Assembly: GCA_004431415.1 (NCBI GenBank)
Contig: QPMI01000064.1
Coordinates: 1 to 64,000, forward strand
Direction of reading: 5' to 3'
Source of the DNA: Cyanophora paradoxa
Taxonomy: Eukaryota; Glaucocystophyceae; Cyanophorales; Cyanophoraceae
Length of the DNA stretch: 64,000 nt
Numbering within the stretch: the stretch's first letter is position 1; each line of letters starts with the position of its first letter. The translations under genes were made by a program, and so were the position numbers. Below, in pieces: positions 45,591-57,300 of the stretch. The notes beneath the pieces are model-generated. The model had not been told where the DNA came from, ran no database searches, and worked only from the letters and a program-made list of their open reading frames with translations.

Positions 45591-48500
45591 ATGCTTGCCA
45601 AGCATGAGCTCATTCGCTCCATCAACGAGGGCATCCGGCAGCGGCGCAATCAGCCGAAGACCACTTACCAGCCGCGAAGACAGCTGAAAGGTTCGTGCCC
45701 GCGCGCGCCCGCTCTCCTTCCTCTCTTCCGTTAACCCGTCCGTTCTTCGGCCACCAGCAGCAGACCAGTCCGTGTGGGGGATGCCACAGTCGCGCCTCCA
45801 TACAGAATGGACCAGCATGCCGCAGGCGGAGCGGGAATCGTTTCTGCAGCAGCATGGCAGGATCTCGAGGAGCGCTTTCGTCGAGCGCGTTGCAGATCTG
45901 ACCAAGCTCGGCACTGAGCACGCGGAGAGCATTCTCGACACAGCGCTGCGCGGCTTCGCCACGGCGGGCGTCACGTCGGAGTCGGATGAGCAGGCGTCCC
46001 TTCTGTCCGCGAAGGGCCTGATGACCGTGCCGCCTCCGCTGGCGGCGACGCAGCTCCAGAAGGTGCTCGTAGTCGCGACGTCGCGCGTGGAGGACGAGTA
46101 CGATCAGCAGCGCTACAAGTTCAGCGACAACATGAAGGAGAGCATGACGACGACGATGTCGGTCGGCCCGGGAGCCGCCGCCGCCGCCGCCGCCTCTTCC
46201 GCACCGTCCTCGCAGCAGCAGCAGATGAACGCCGAGATCGACCTCACGCCCGCCTTCTACCTGGACGAGGAGAGCGGCGCGATGACGAGCCGCACCGCGT
46301 TCCGCGTAGTGTGCAAGGAGCCCATCTTCCAGGTCGAGGCGGAGCGCGACATGATGAGCGAGGCGTCGCCCAGCGTCCACTTCACGTTCCGTTTCGTGAT
46401 CGCCCCGCTGGACGGCGCGTGCGACGCGTGGAAGCACCAGCAGGACCTGCCGCCGGCCGGGCGCGTCGTCCTCCGCTGGGACTTCACCGCGTCGGACATC
46501 CGTTCCGTTATGGGCAAGCGCGGCGGGCGCGGGAACGTCGCCTGCGCGTGCGAAGATGTGATCGAGAACGCGGACGACATTTCCTTCGACTGCAGCGGCC
46601 TCCGCGCCGAGGAGGAGGCCCCGCGCCTGGGCTATATTCAGCAGCAGCAGCCGACGACGCCGTCCCGTCGCTCGAACCAGCAGTCCCCTCCGCAGCTTCC
46701 GGGCGACGGCGCCTTGCCGCCCGCCTCCGCCTCCGCCCCCCGCTCCCCGTCCCGCCCCTGGGTCCGCTGTGAGATCTACCGCCGGGTTCGCTCCTTTCAC
46801 TCCGTTCCCTTTCGTTTCCTTTCCCTTACGCGCCGATCTTGCAGGGGGAGTACTTCATTGTCGACAAGCTGGAGATGCAGGTCAGGGGAGAGGTCCTCCT
46901 TGCGCAGTGGGGCTACCCCGTCGGAACCACGGCCCCCAAGCAATGCGCGCGGCGCACGCCGCCCAGCTGCAACCTCTGCGCGCTCATGGGGCTCGCCCGG
47001 CGGGACCTGCTCCCCGAGACGTCCCCTTGCGTCCGCCTCGTGCGCCCCCTCTTCTCTTTCTTTATCTTCGTCTTCTTCTCTGACCTCCGTGCAGGCCGAG
47101 GGCGGGCCGGACGGGTCCCAGGTGGTCGCCGAGGCCCCGGCGCACATCCCCGACTCGGCCGACGTGCCCATGACCGCCGTCTCCCTCCTCCGCTCCTCGC
47201 CCCCGGCCATACCCGACGCCGCCTACCTGAGCAACCTCCGGGTCCGTTCGCCTGCCCCCGCGCCCGCCCCTCGCCGCCCGTGCTCACGCGCAGACCTCGC
47301 AGACCTCGTACGAGAACGCGGGCATGGCGCTCCGCGTCTGCTGGGACCAGATCCGCAAGCAGGAAGCGGCGCTGGTCCAGATGGAGACTCGGCACAAGAA
47401 CGACTGGCGGGGCTCCAAGCCCCCGGATTCCGTCAACAACATGGCGAGCCCTTCCGTCCTTCCCCGCTCTCATCTTGGTCCGGCCCGCCCGCTGACCGGC
47501 CGCGTCCGTCCCGCCTCGCAGTGCCGCGCCGATCCGGGGTACATGTACGGATTCGACGTCATCTCTAGCAAGGGATTCTGGCGGGGCGGCTGCTACGAAG
47601 GCGCGCTGGCACCCGCGCCCTCGCCCGCCCACGCCCTTCCTCTTTCTGACGATATCCTCGCGCCCGCAGCCTCGAACTTCTCCCAGAACGGCCCGATCGA
47701 GCGGCTCCCGCTCTGGCGATCCCTGGACATTATGGACCTGGTCGTGCAAGTCGTCGCCCACCTCCAGGCCCGCCCCGCCCCGCCCCGCCCCGCCCCGTCC
47801 CTCCCTTCTCGTGTGCGTGAAGCCTCCTGTATCTTACGTCGTACGCGCGCAGGATTCCGAGCTCCCCTCGACGATCCGGGAGGGGTACCAGCAGCGCCGC
47901 AGGGACAAGGGCGACCTCTCGCCCTCGGCCGAGCGCAAGTGCGCGGCCATGGATCCCGCGAGCCTCGGAAGGCGTCCTCTGAATGAACCCTTTCTTTCCC
48001 TTAGGTTCCAGATCTTCGTCGCGCTCGATATCTGCAGGGACTACCTCGACCGCATCCGCAAGGTGAAGAGAGTTGGCCCTTCCTTTGCATCCCTCCCGTG
48101 CATCTCTGAGCCGGTGCGGTGCGGCAGCTGTGGGACTTTGTGTCCGTCGACGAGAACAAAGGCGAGCACACCGAGTCGGGTGCGTCCTTCCCGTGAAGGC
48201 TTGGCGGACTCAGTTTCTGCCCGCCCTGCTTCGATCCGGTTTAGTTTGGACCGCCCCCTCGCTCATCCCGCCCGCCCGCTCTCTCGCTCGCAGACCTGAA
48301 CACGGTCGCCCTCGAGAAGCTCCTCGAGTCCACGCTCCTGAACCACACGCTGAGCGACCCCGACGAGCGCGCCCGCCTCGCCGTGCACCAGCTTAAGGTC
48401 CGTGCTCTAATAGGAGAATGCAATGAGTAATAATGAGCGCTTAAGAGAAGAATGCAATGCAGCAAGAGCTCGTTGTGTGTTTGCGTTCGAGTAACGTCCG

Positions 48501-51500
48501 TCTGGGAGCAGGTCAGCTTCTCGGAGCACGGCAAGGTGACCGCGCAGTACATCAACTACTGCTACCTCTGGGTCTCCCAGGTTCTTTCTTCTTTCTTTCT
48601 TATCGACTCCTTTCTTCCTTTTCCTATCTGAACTCGCCCCGTGCTCTACAGCTCATCCACCTCTACAAGACCCAGGCGAACATCTCGCGCATGCGCAAGC
48701 AGCTCCTGGACGCAGGCGCACGGCTGCTGGAGCGCAGGAGGCACGAGCACGCGACGCGCGTCCTCGTCGCGGCGCTCTGGACCTCCCACTTCGTCTCCGC
48801 CCTCAAGAGCCACCTCCACCGCCGCTCCGAATCCGTCTCCCAGTCCCTCCTCCTTCCAGGAGCCTCCGCCTCCCCGTCCTCCGCGGACGCCTCTGCCGCC
48901 GCCCACTCGTCCCCTCCGGCGGCCGCCGCCGCGCCCGCCAAGCGCAAGCCGGCTCCGGGGGCGCGCACGCGGCCGCCGGCCGCCCCCACCGTCCTGGCGA
49001 ACGGCCACCACCCGGCGGCCGCCAACGGCGACGACGCGCACTCCGATTCGTCGGCAGGCGCCCCGGCCAAGGAAGAGCCGGCGGCGGCGCCCGCTGCGGA
49101 GGCGCCGGCGCCTTCGCACGTCGCGAACGGCGTCCACCCTTCGGCCCCTGCGGAGAAGGAGCCGGAGGAGAATAAAAAGAAGGCGGTGGAGGCGGAGGAG
49201 GCGGTTCGCCCGGCCGCGCCGGCCAAGCAGCCGCCGGCGGAGCCCGAGCACCCGAAGGTGCAGCCGCAGCCGCAGCAGCAGCAGCCGAGGCGGGAGAAGC
49301 CGCGCGGGGAGCGGCCCGCCCAGCCCCACGCGCACCCACACGCGCACCCCACGCGCAGCCCCACGCGCAGCCCCACCCGCAGCCTGCTGCGGCGCCGGCG
49401 TCCGCGGCGCAGTCCGGGCACCCTCAGCAGCGAGAGCACGCGCCCCGCGCGGCGGCGCCGCCGAAGCGCGCGCCGCACGCGCCGACGCCAAAGGAGGAGC
49501 CCGCTTCGTCGTCGTCGTCGGCGCCCAGCGCCGAGGCGAGCGCGAGCGGGAGCGGCAGCGCCGCGGCGGCCCCGCAGGCCGCCCGCCCTTCTCCGCCGCG
49601 GCCCCGCCGCCTCGTCTGCCCCCGCCCCTCCGCCCACGCACCCGCCACGCCGAGCCCCACCCGCCCCCGCGGGCCCTCAGCGGCGAACCAGCCGGGGCGC
49701 CGCTCCTCCCCCCGGGGGAGAAAAGCCGCACGGGCACCACGGTACCCCCGGACACCACCACGGGCCGGCGGCAGCGGCGGCGGCGGCACCGCAGGCGTCG
49801 GCGGAGGGGCGACCGGAGCAGGCCGAGGAGCGGCTGCGCGCCGAGCGCCGCGCCAAGCGCGAGGCGGTCGAGGCGCGAGAACGGCTCGAGGCGGAGCTGC
49901 AGCGCGCCAAGGTCCGCTTCTTCTTCCCTGGCTCGCTCGCCTGCTTGCCCCGCCCGATCTGAAGTCGACCGGCCGCGCAGGAGGAGGCCGCGCGGGAGCG
50001 CGCGGCGCGCCAGGAGGCCGAGGCGCGGGCCGCTGACCTCGCGCGGCGGCTGCAGGGCGCCGCGGCGCCTGCGGAGGCGGCGCTGAAGGCGGCGGAGCAG
50101 CAGCGCGGGGCGGGTCTGCCGCGCCTGGACGCGGCGCGGGCCCGGGAGGTGCCGGACGGCGAGCTACAGTCCCTCGTCGAGGCGCTGGCGGCGAGCCTGC
50201 AGGCCGCCCACCTCGAGCTGGGCCGCCGCCGGCAGCTCCGCGAGGCCGAGGCGGCGCCCGCCGCGCCGCCGGCCGCCCCCGCCGAGCCGGCGTTCGTCTT
50301 CGGTGACGTCACCGAGAGCGAGCTGGCGGCCGCGCGCGCCGCCGACGGCGAGATCTCCGTCCCCGCCCTAGTCCTGCCGGCCCCCGCTCCGGCCCCGGCG
50401 CCCGCACCGGCGGCGGCGGCGGCTCCTGCGCCCGCGCCGGCCCCGTCTCCCGCCCAGGCGCCCGCCCGACCCCGCTCTCGCCGGTCCGCGCGCCGGCGCC
50501 CGCCCCGGCGACTCCGCTCTCGCCGGCCAAGGCCCCGCGCGCCCCCGCCTCGGCCCCGGCGCCGCCCCTCTCTCCGGCCCAGGCGCCGCGGGCGCCGGCG
50601 GCCCCGCTCTCGCCGGCCCGCGGCCCTGCCGCGCCGGCGGCGCACGACGAGGCGGCGTCGGCTGAGCACGCGGAGGCGCCCAGGCAAGCGCACGCGCACC
50701 GGCAAGGCCACGCCCACGCCCACGCCCACGGCCACGGCCAAGGCCACCACGCCAAGGCCGACGCGGCGCACCCCCAGCCGCAGCCGCAGCAGCAGCAGCA
50801 GCCGCAGGAGCCGCAGCCGCCGGCGCGGGCCTCGTGGGCCGAAGTGGCCCGGGCCCGCGAGCGCGAGCAGCAGAGCGCCATGGCGGCGGCCGCGGCGGCG
50901 GCGGGCGGCCTGGGGCCCATGGGCCCGCTCCCGCCCCCGCCCATGCAGCCCTACGTCGAGCACGGGACCGTCTTCTACCCCCCTCCGCCCAACTTCGTCC
51001 CCGCCGGGCCCCCCATGCCCGAAGGATTCGGGTACCCCCAGTCGCCCCCGTACGCCGTCGGCCACCCGTACGGCTTCCACCCGCACCAGGCGTACCCCTA
51101 CCCGCCCCAGGGGTACCCCCAGCAGCACCCCTACGGCCCGACCTCGCCGCAGGGCCGGCCGCGCGCTGAGCACCCGCAGCAGCGAAGGCCGCAGCCGCAG
51201 CAGCAGCCGCAGCAGCAGCAGCAGCAGGCGGGACAGCCGGCCCAGGGGCAGCGCAGCTCGCCGCGGGATGGCGCGGGCAAGCAGAAGACGCCGCAGTCCT
51301 CGCCGCAGCCGCAGGCTCAGCCGCAGGCTCAGGCGCAGCCGCAGCCGCAGGCCGGCCAGCGGCGCGGGACGCCCACTGGGGCCGAGTCGCCGCCGCCGCG
51401 GCCGGCGTCGGCGTCGGGGGCGTCCCCCGCCCCGCCCGAAGAGGATCCCCTCCGCCCCATGCGCATCGCCCGGCGGATCATCGACGAGTTCGAGGCGAGT

Positions 51501-52335
51501 GTACCCCCCCCCCGCCTGGTCCAGCCCGAAGAAGCGCTCTCTCTGACCGGCGTCAATCAAATGCAGGCGATCGCGCGGCCGAACACGGAGGAGAACCGCG
51601 AGACGTGCGCGGTCCTCGCGGGGCGCCTCGCGGAGGACGGCGCGATGGTCATCTCGGCCCTCATCGTACCCAAGCAGCAGGTCCCCCCCCCCCCCCCCCC
51701 CCCCCGCGCGAATACCGTGCCGTCCGTTTCTCACTCCTTTCTCTCTCGGGCAGGGTACGCCGGAGACGTGCCAGACGGACGAGGAGGAGATGGTGACGCT
51801 CGAGATCTGCAACGAGCACTCGCTGATCGTCATGGGCTGCATACACGTCCGCCCTCCTCTTCTCGCGGCCTGGAACCCTGTCTTCGGGCTCGCTCTCTCG
51901 CTGACGTCTGTACCCCCACGCAGACGCACCCGTCGCAGGAGTGCTTCCTCTCGTCGATCGACCAGCACAACCTGCTGGGGTACCAGCTCCAGCTCCCCGA
52001 GGCCATCTCCATCGTCATCGCCCCCCGGCACCCCCAGGACCGGTCCGGCCGCTCCCGTACCCCCCTCGGGCTTGCGCGGTACCCCCCTGACGCGCGTCCG
52101 CCGCAGACTCGGCCTCTTCTCGCTCACGCGGAAGGGCATCGAATTCATCAAGAACTGCCGCGAGAAGGTTCGGTACCCCCCTCGGCGTCTGTACCCCCCT
52201 TAAGCTGTTTTCTCGCAGGGATTCCACGAGCACACGAAGCGCACGGAGGACCTGTACGTCCGCTCCCGGCACTGCGCCCTCGTGGAGGGCGACGTACCCC
52301 CGGAGCAGTGCCTCATCTTCGACCGGCGCGCCTGA
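45591..52335 (+). CDS. AMSH/STAMBP-like JAMM deubiquitinase with very long N-terminal extension
   Basis: The C-terminus (51.4-52.33 kb) is an AMSH-type MPN+ domain that would cleave (probably Lys63-linked) ubiquitin. It reads ENRETCAVLAGRL with the catalytic Glu, VISALIVPKQQ, GTPETCQTDEEEMVT, then the metal motif GCIH|THPSQECFLSSID, which is HxHx7SxxD split by an intron after the first His. GYQLQLPEAISIVIAPR and GLFSLTRKGIEFIKNC follow, with stop TGA 52333-52335. ATG 45591 starts MLAKHELIRSINEGIRQRRN. A large undivided exon (about 45770-46780) has no domain I recognise. 46.8-48.8 kb is helical (FQIFVALDICRDYLDRIRK, LLESTLLNHTLSDPDERARL). 48.8-50.3 kb is an Ala/Pro/Ser-rich then coiled-coil stretch (ERLRAERRAKREAVEARERL), and 50.3-51.4 kb is Pro/Gln/His-rich. 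The coiled coil continues across the 49.9 kb intron in frame, favouring one gene, though two genes cannot be excluded. Frame choice is unsafe at 49.35-49.7 and 50.35-50.8 kb. Confidence 0.75.
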
Positions 52336-54384
52336 GCGCGCGCCGGCGCCAGGCTCAGTACCCCTCGAGCCGCCCCACAGTAACAACTCGAATCCCCCCG
52401 CCCCTCCCCCTGCCTTCGGAGTTCTCCCCCCTCCCTCCCTCCTCCCTCCCCCCCCTTTTTCAGTCAAGATCCTCGCCGGTAGGCGCGGTCCTCCGTAGAC
52501 GGTAGTACTAGGTCAGGGCTGTTTCGTTTCAGCTTATTCAAGAGATTTCAGCTTGCCTCCGCAGGCTGTAGTCTGTAGCTCGTGCACATGGTCGACGAAA
52601 GCCGCGCCCGCGCGCACATTGAGCAGCGGCCCACTCGGCTGACTCGAGATCAGCGAGTTGGCACTGCTTGGCAGGCGACGGCACGCGCGCTCCGGCGGGC
52701 CGTCCCGGCGGGGGCCGGGGCCCGGGGCCCGGGGGCGCCGGCGCCGGCGGCCCCCGGGCCGCGGCCCGCCTGCCCGGCGGCTCCCGGGCTCGGCCGCGGC
52801 CCGGCCGCGATCGCGACGGGGAGGCCTAGGCGCGCGGCGGCGGGGGCCCATACAGCCTGTGAAGCTGCTGCCTGATCATGCCATGATGCCATGATGATGC
52901 ATGCGCAGCGCTAGCGCAGGCGGTGGCCGCGGCACGGCGCGGGCCGGGCCCGGGCCCCGCCGCCCGGGGGCCGGGGCCCGGCGTCCGACGGTCCCGGGTC
53001 CGGCGGGGCCTGCGCATGGGCTGCTGCCAGCCTGCTGGGGCCTGGGGGCAGCCTCTACTGGGGGTATATTATCTAAACCAGTCCGCAAGCTACTACTAGT
53101 TCCCGGGTTCGGTTCCTGCTGTTTCCGCTACGTTGTACTTCGAATCCCTGTGATTCCCGATACCGTGACTTGTATCCTCGTTGTGTACTACGAGTGGGCA
53201 CGCCCACCGTAGATCTTTAAAAAAAAAAATAAGCTACTACTAGTTGTAATTATAATTATAAGGCTGGCGCCGCGCGCCGCCGGCCCCGCCGGGCCGCCGG
53301 CAATATTAATGGCCCGGCACATGCATGCGCATGCGCAGCTGTAAAATGGCTCTGATTTGCCCTTCACCTTGCAATTGCAATTGGCGACGAATTTGCCAAG
53401 TTGGCGTCGACTTCAACGACGACTTGCCGTCGAGTTCGCGTCGACTCGAGGATGAATGATGAAAGGCTTATAGGCTGTTATAGCTTAAGCGCTTTAATTC
53501 AAGTTTTTTTCATGATAAACGATGATAAATTAACGTAACTTAAGCTCGCCGCGCGATCGCGGAGTACGCACTACGTAGCTATAGAGCAACGTAGTAATTC
53601 GTAACTTGCAAATTGAGCTCGCGATCGTGGAGCCTGCATATGCATAATGCATGCATATGCACCGGTACCGGGTACTACCGGCCCGGCGGCCCGCCGGCCC
53701 GGCGCCGGGCCCGGCGGCGGGCCGGCGGCGGCGCCGCTCACGGAGGTGTTCATGTACATGTACAGTACCCCCCCGCGTGCGCAACGAGCACGCTTACTGG
53801 CAGCCGCTCAGCCGGTGCGCATGCGCGCCGCGCTTCTAGCTATACATCTGTCACACGGGGACCGAATTCGAACTTCGGAAGCTGTTGCAGACCCCCGCGG
53901 CCGGGCACGCGAGCGCCGAAGCGCCAAGCACTCCCGGAGTCCGTAGGAGAGTCCCTGTGCGCGGGACTTCCAGCTGGAATCGCCTCGCGGCAAAAGCGCC
54001 GGGCGCCCAGAAGTTGCTAGCACAGCGGCGAGCTGTAATTGTTCAATTCGCCCTGCGCGGCGCCCGCCTTCCGCCGCCCGCCGCTACATTCGGTATGTGG
54101 ATGCTTCGCGCCGACGGCGCGGCTGGCCGCTGATGGGTCAGCGCTGTTATCTCGCAGAGTAGCGCGGTCTTCCGAGCGCGGTGGTCGCGGTACCGCGGCG
54201 CTCGGCAGATCACGGGCAGCCAGCGAAAGTGCGCTTCCGCGCATATCTGCCAACACTTGCTCATAGGATTCCCGCACATTGATGATTCCGCGAGCTGAAG
54301 CTGTGGCGCAGGCCGCTTTGCGGCGCCCTCGGACAACTTCGGCGCCGATAGGTGAGATCGTTTGGAGGCAGCGAGGGCGGACGG
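52336..54384. other. Intergenic, GC palindromes and a retroposon-like insertion
   Basis: The 52.69-53.02 kb part is built of GGGCCCGGG/GGCCGGGGCCC palindromes on both sides of a TGATCATGCCATGATGCCATGATGATGCATGCGCA core. 53.09-53.25 kb is the A-tailed insertion listed separately. 53.3-53.6 kb is AT-rich. 53.68-53.73 kb is another GGCCCGGCGGCCCGCCGG palindrome. 53.8-54.38 kb has only short open frames that I cannot assign, although an untranslated first exon of the phosphodiesterase gene could lie there. Confidence 0.5.
53087..53245 (+). mobile_element. SINE-like or truncated retroposon with A-tail and 15-base target-site duplication
   Basis: The word AAGCTACTACTAGTT occurs at 53087-53101 and again, identical, at 53231-53245. 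Directly after the first copy comes CCCGGGTTCGGTTCCTGC, which fits a tRNA T-arm/B box (GGTTCRANTCC). A unique body of about 100 bases follows, then CTTTAAAAAAAAAAAT, then the second copy. This order (target copy, element beginning inside a tRNA-like 3' half, A-tail, target copy) is that of a 5'-truncated, LINE-mobilised short retroposon. It has no coding capacity. Confidence 0.75.
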
Positions 54385-57300
54385 ATGCAACAGCTACCAT
54401 CGCCGGTCGCCTCATATCTGCTGTCCGGAGGCACCTCGTCGGCCGGCTCACCGCCCCCGAATCCGACGGACGGCGCGACGCCGGGGGCCCTGAAGGCCGC
54501 CGGCATCACAACCGCGTCCTCCGTCATATCGCCCTCGCCCGTGGTCGTGCAGCTCAGCGGCGCCGAAGAGTTCTCCGTCCGGCGGGACTCTTTCGTGCCG
54601 CTCTCAGCCAACCGCGTCCACCCCGGGCCCGCGCTGGGCGAAGCAGCTCTGTCGGAGGAGCGTCCGGCGCAGCGGGCCGGCTTGTTTCGGCGCGTTCTGA
54701 ACATGCGGTCCGGCCCAATGGGGGTCCGCGGAGCCGGCGCCGGCCGGCGGAGGCGGTCCCGGGCGGCTTCGGTGGCGGGCGCGGCCGGCGGCCCCTCGGA
54801 CTCGATCTCGATCTTCAGCTTCGGCGCCGGGCGGTTCAAAGACGAGCGGACGGAGTCGTCCTTTAAGGATCAGTGGTCCCGAAAGCACTTCGAGCGGGCG
54901 CGGTGCGCACAGCGCGCCGGCGCGAGCGCAAGCGCAGAGAGAAGCTGACTGCGCGTGCGCTGCTCGCCTCGCCCCCGCAGGAGCGCCGGCGCCGTCGTCT
55001 TCCTGAGCCTCGCCGCCTCTAGTGAGCGTGTACCCCTCCCGCCCGCGCTCGCCCGTAACCGGCGGACCCAGCGGCCGTCCTGGCGGCGGCGTTGGCCCGC
55101 GGCAAGGTCGACATCGCGGGCTCGGCTCCCGGCGCAGGGATTCTGGAAGCGCTGTACCCCCGCCTGCCCCAGGTCGCTTCTTCCCACCCGCCTGCCGCCC
55201 CCTTCCTCCCCCGTCCTCGCCTGAGCGGCTCGCGCGCGCGCGCCCCCGCCTCAGATCGCGGCGTCCGCCGGCGCCGCCTTCCTCCTCACCGGCCTCCTCG
55301 CCCTGGCCCTGTACGGGCCCGAGCGCGGCCTCCTCAGGCGCCACTGGCAGGTGCGGCGCACCCTCGCGCTAGCGGCCTCTAGACACAGGCGGGGGGGCGG
55401 GCGGGCGGGCGCGCGGCCCTCCGACCCGGCCCATCGCGCCCCTCTAGCCAGCGAGCTCCGCGGCGGCGCCCGCTGACGCCCTCGCCTTCGCCCGCGCATC
55501 ACAGGGCGCCGCCGCGGCCGTCCTCGCCTCCCTCTACGCCTGCTCCTTCGTCGCCGCCGCGGTACCCCCCCCCCCCCCCCGAACTCCGCCGTACCCCCTC
55601 CCTCGCACCGTCCAGGACTCAGGCGGCCGGCCGCAGGCGGTCGGCATGCCCTCCTTCCACTTCGTGGCCGTCTCGGGCGGCTCCCTCCTCTCCTCCTCGG
55701 TCCTCGGCCTCCGTGCCTCCCAGGCACGCGCCCTCTGCACCCCCCCTCCCCCTCCCCTCCCCCCCTTCCCCTCCCTCCCCTCCCTTCCTAAGCCTAGCCG
55801 TCAGGTTCAGCTCCTGTGCCTCGTGGGACTTGCCCTCGGCGTGGGCCTGGCCGCCTTCTACGTGCGCTCGCTCTCTGCCCGCCTGACACATCGTTCGCTC
55901 TCGCCCGCTGCTCACCTGACGCCGCGACGACGACGCCCCTCCCCCAGGGCGACGTGTCCCGCGCCTGGGAGATCGGTGCGCTCCGCTGACTTTTTCCTAG
56001 AGGCGCATCGCCCGCTCGCTCGCCCGCCCGCCGGCCCACGGGCCCCGACCCGCTGACTTTCTCACCGACTAGAAGCATTGCCTAGACCCGACCCGCTGAC
56101 TGCCTAGAACCTAGAACCCCGCTGACTGCCTAGAACCTAGAAGAAGCACCGACCCGCTGACTTTCTCACCGACTCGCTCCGCTCGTGCCCGCGGCAGGCG
56201 TGGCGATGCCGGGGTGCCTCGCCACCTGCTACTTCGCCTCCCTCGTCGCTGGCCGCGAGGAGGCCTCCGCCCGCCAGGCGAGCCAGCGAGAGCGCGAGCG
56301 AGCGAGGCAGCGACGGCCATAACTTGATTGCATTGCGCGGCCGCCCATAGCTTGCTTGATTCGAGGGGCGTGGGCTCGGCCCTGTAGCACAGCTTCGGGG
56401 GCGGGTGCACGCCCATAGCTTGATTATTCCGAGGGGCGCCGGTTCCGCCCTCCCTTAAGCTTGACCCCGCTTCCTCTTCCGTCCCCGCAGGCCCTCGTGC
56501 AGTCGCGCCAGGCCGCCGAGGAGGTCCAGCACGTGCGTACCCCCCTCTTTCGTGCCGCACCGTACCCCCCTCCTTCTGAACCCCCGGGGACAGTTCCGGG
56601 AGGAGTACGGGCCTCTCCTGGCAGAGATCGCCGTGCATTCCTTTCCCGTACCCCTTTCGCTTCCTGTACCCTCCTGACATTCTCCTTCCGTCCCCCTTCC
56701 GGCAGTCCTTCCGGCAACTTTCCGTGGAGATGGGACTCAGTACCCCCCTGAACTCGGCGATCGTCCTCCTGGGCGATCTCTTCCAGGTCCGCCCCCGCCC
56801 CCCCCTCCCCCCCTCTCTTTCCCGGTTCGGGGTACGGGGACGGTCGTTGAGGAAGCCGCCGCGCGCTGTGCTGATGCGGGGGCTCCTGCGCCATTTCCTC
56901 GAACGCCTCGCTAACCCCGTACCCCTCCAGACGCTCCTCGACAGCGCGAGCATGGCCGAGGCGCACACGGCAGCCTCAGCGATCCGGTACCCCCCCCCCC
57001 ATCCACCCTGGTTCGCTTCGCGTCGCGCCCTCTGACGCACCCTGCACCCAGGCACCTCATTAGCCTGTCCAAGAAGCGGCCGGACAAGGTCCTTCCCCCT
57101 TCTCCCCCCCTCCCCCCCTCCCCCGCGCCACTCGTCTCACGTACCCCTCCGCAGCCCGCGACGCAGCTGGAGGAGATGAACGTGGAACCCGAGGACAATG
57201 AGCTCCTCAAGGGGTTCCAGCACTGGTTCCAGAACCAGGCGCGCCCGTACCCGTACCCCTCCCCCTCGCTCTTTCCTCGTCGCCGCCTGACCGACCATTT

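Noticed and set aside
44743-45687. 314-codon open frame on plus between PEX11 and the AMSH-like gene
   Set aside because: Arg/Pro/Ser composition without motif; its left end overlaps PEX11 exons on the opposite strand, and its right end overlaps the better-supported first exon in another frame.
49677-52151. 824-codon open frame on minus across the AMSH-like gene
   Set aside because: Its composition is Arg/Leu/Ala shadow of the GC-rich plus strand. The plus strand carries a complete JAMM motif with phase-correct introns, and no recognisable motif appears on minus.
52690-53020. GGGCCCGGG palindrome block as an origin or terminator
   Set aside because: The words fit general GC-palindrome clusters also seen at 53.68 kb and 7.6 kb. 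Nothing specific supports a replication or termination role.
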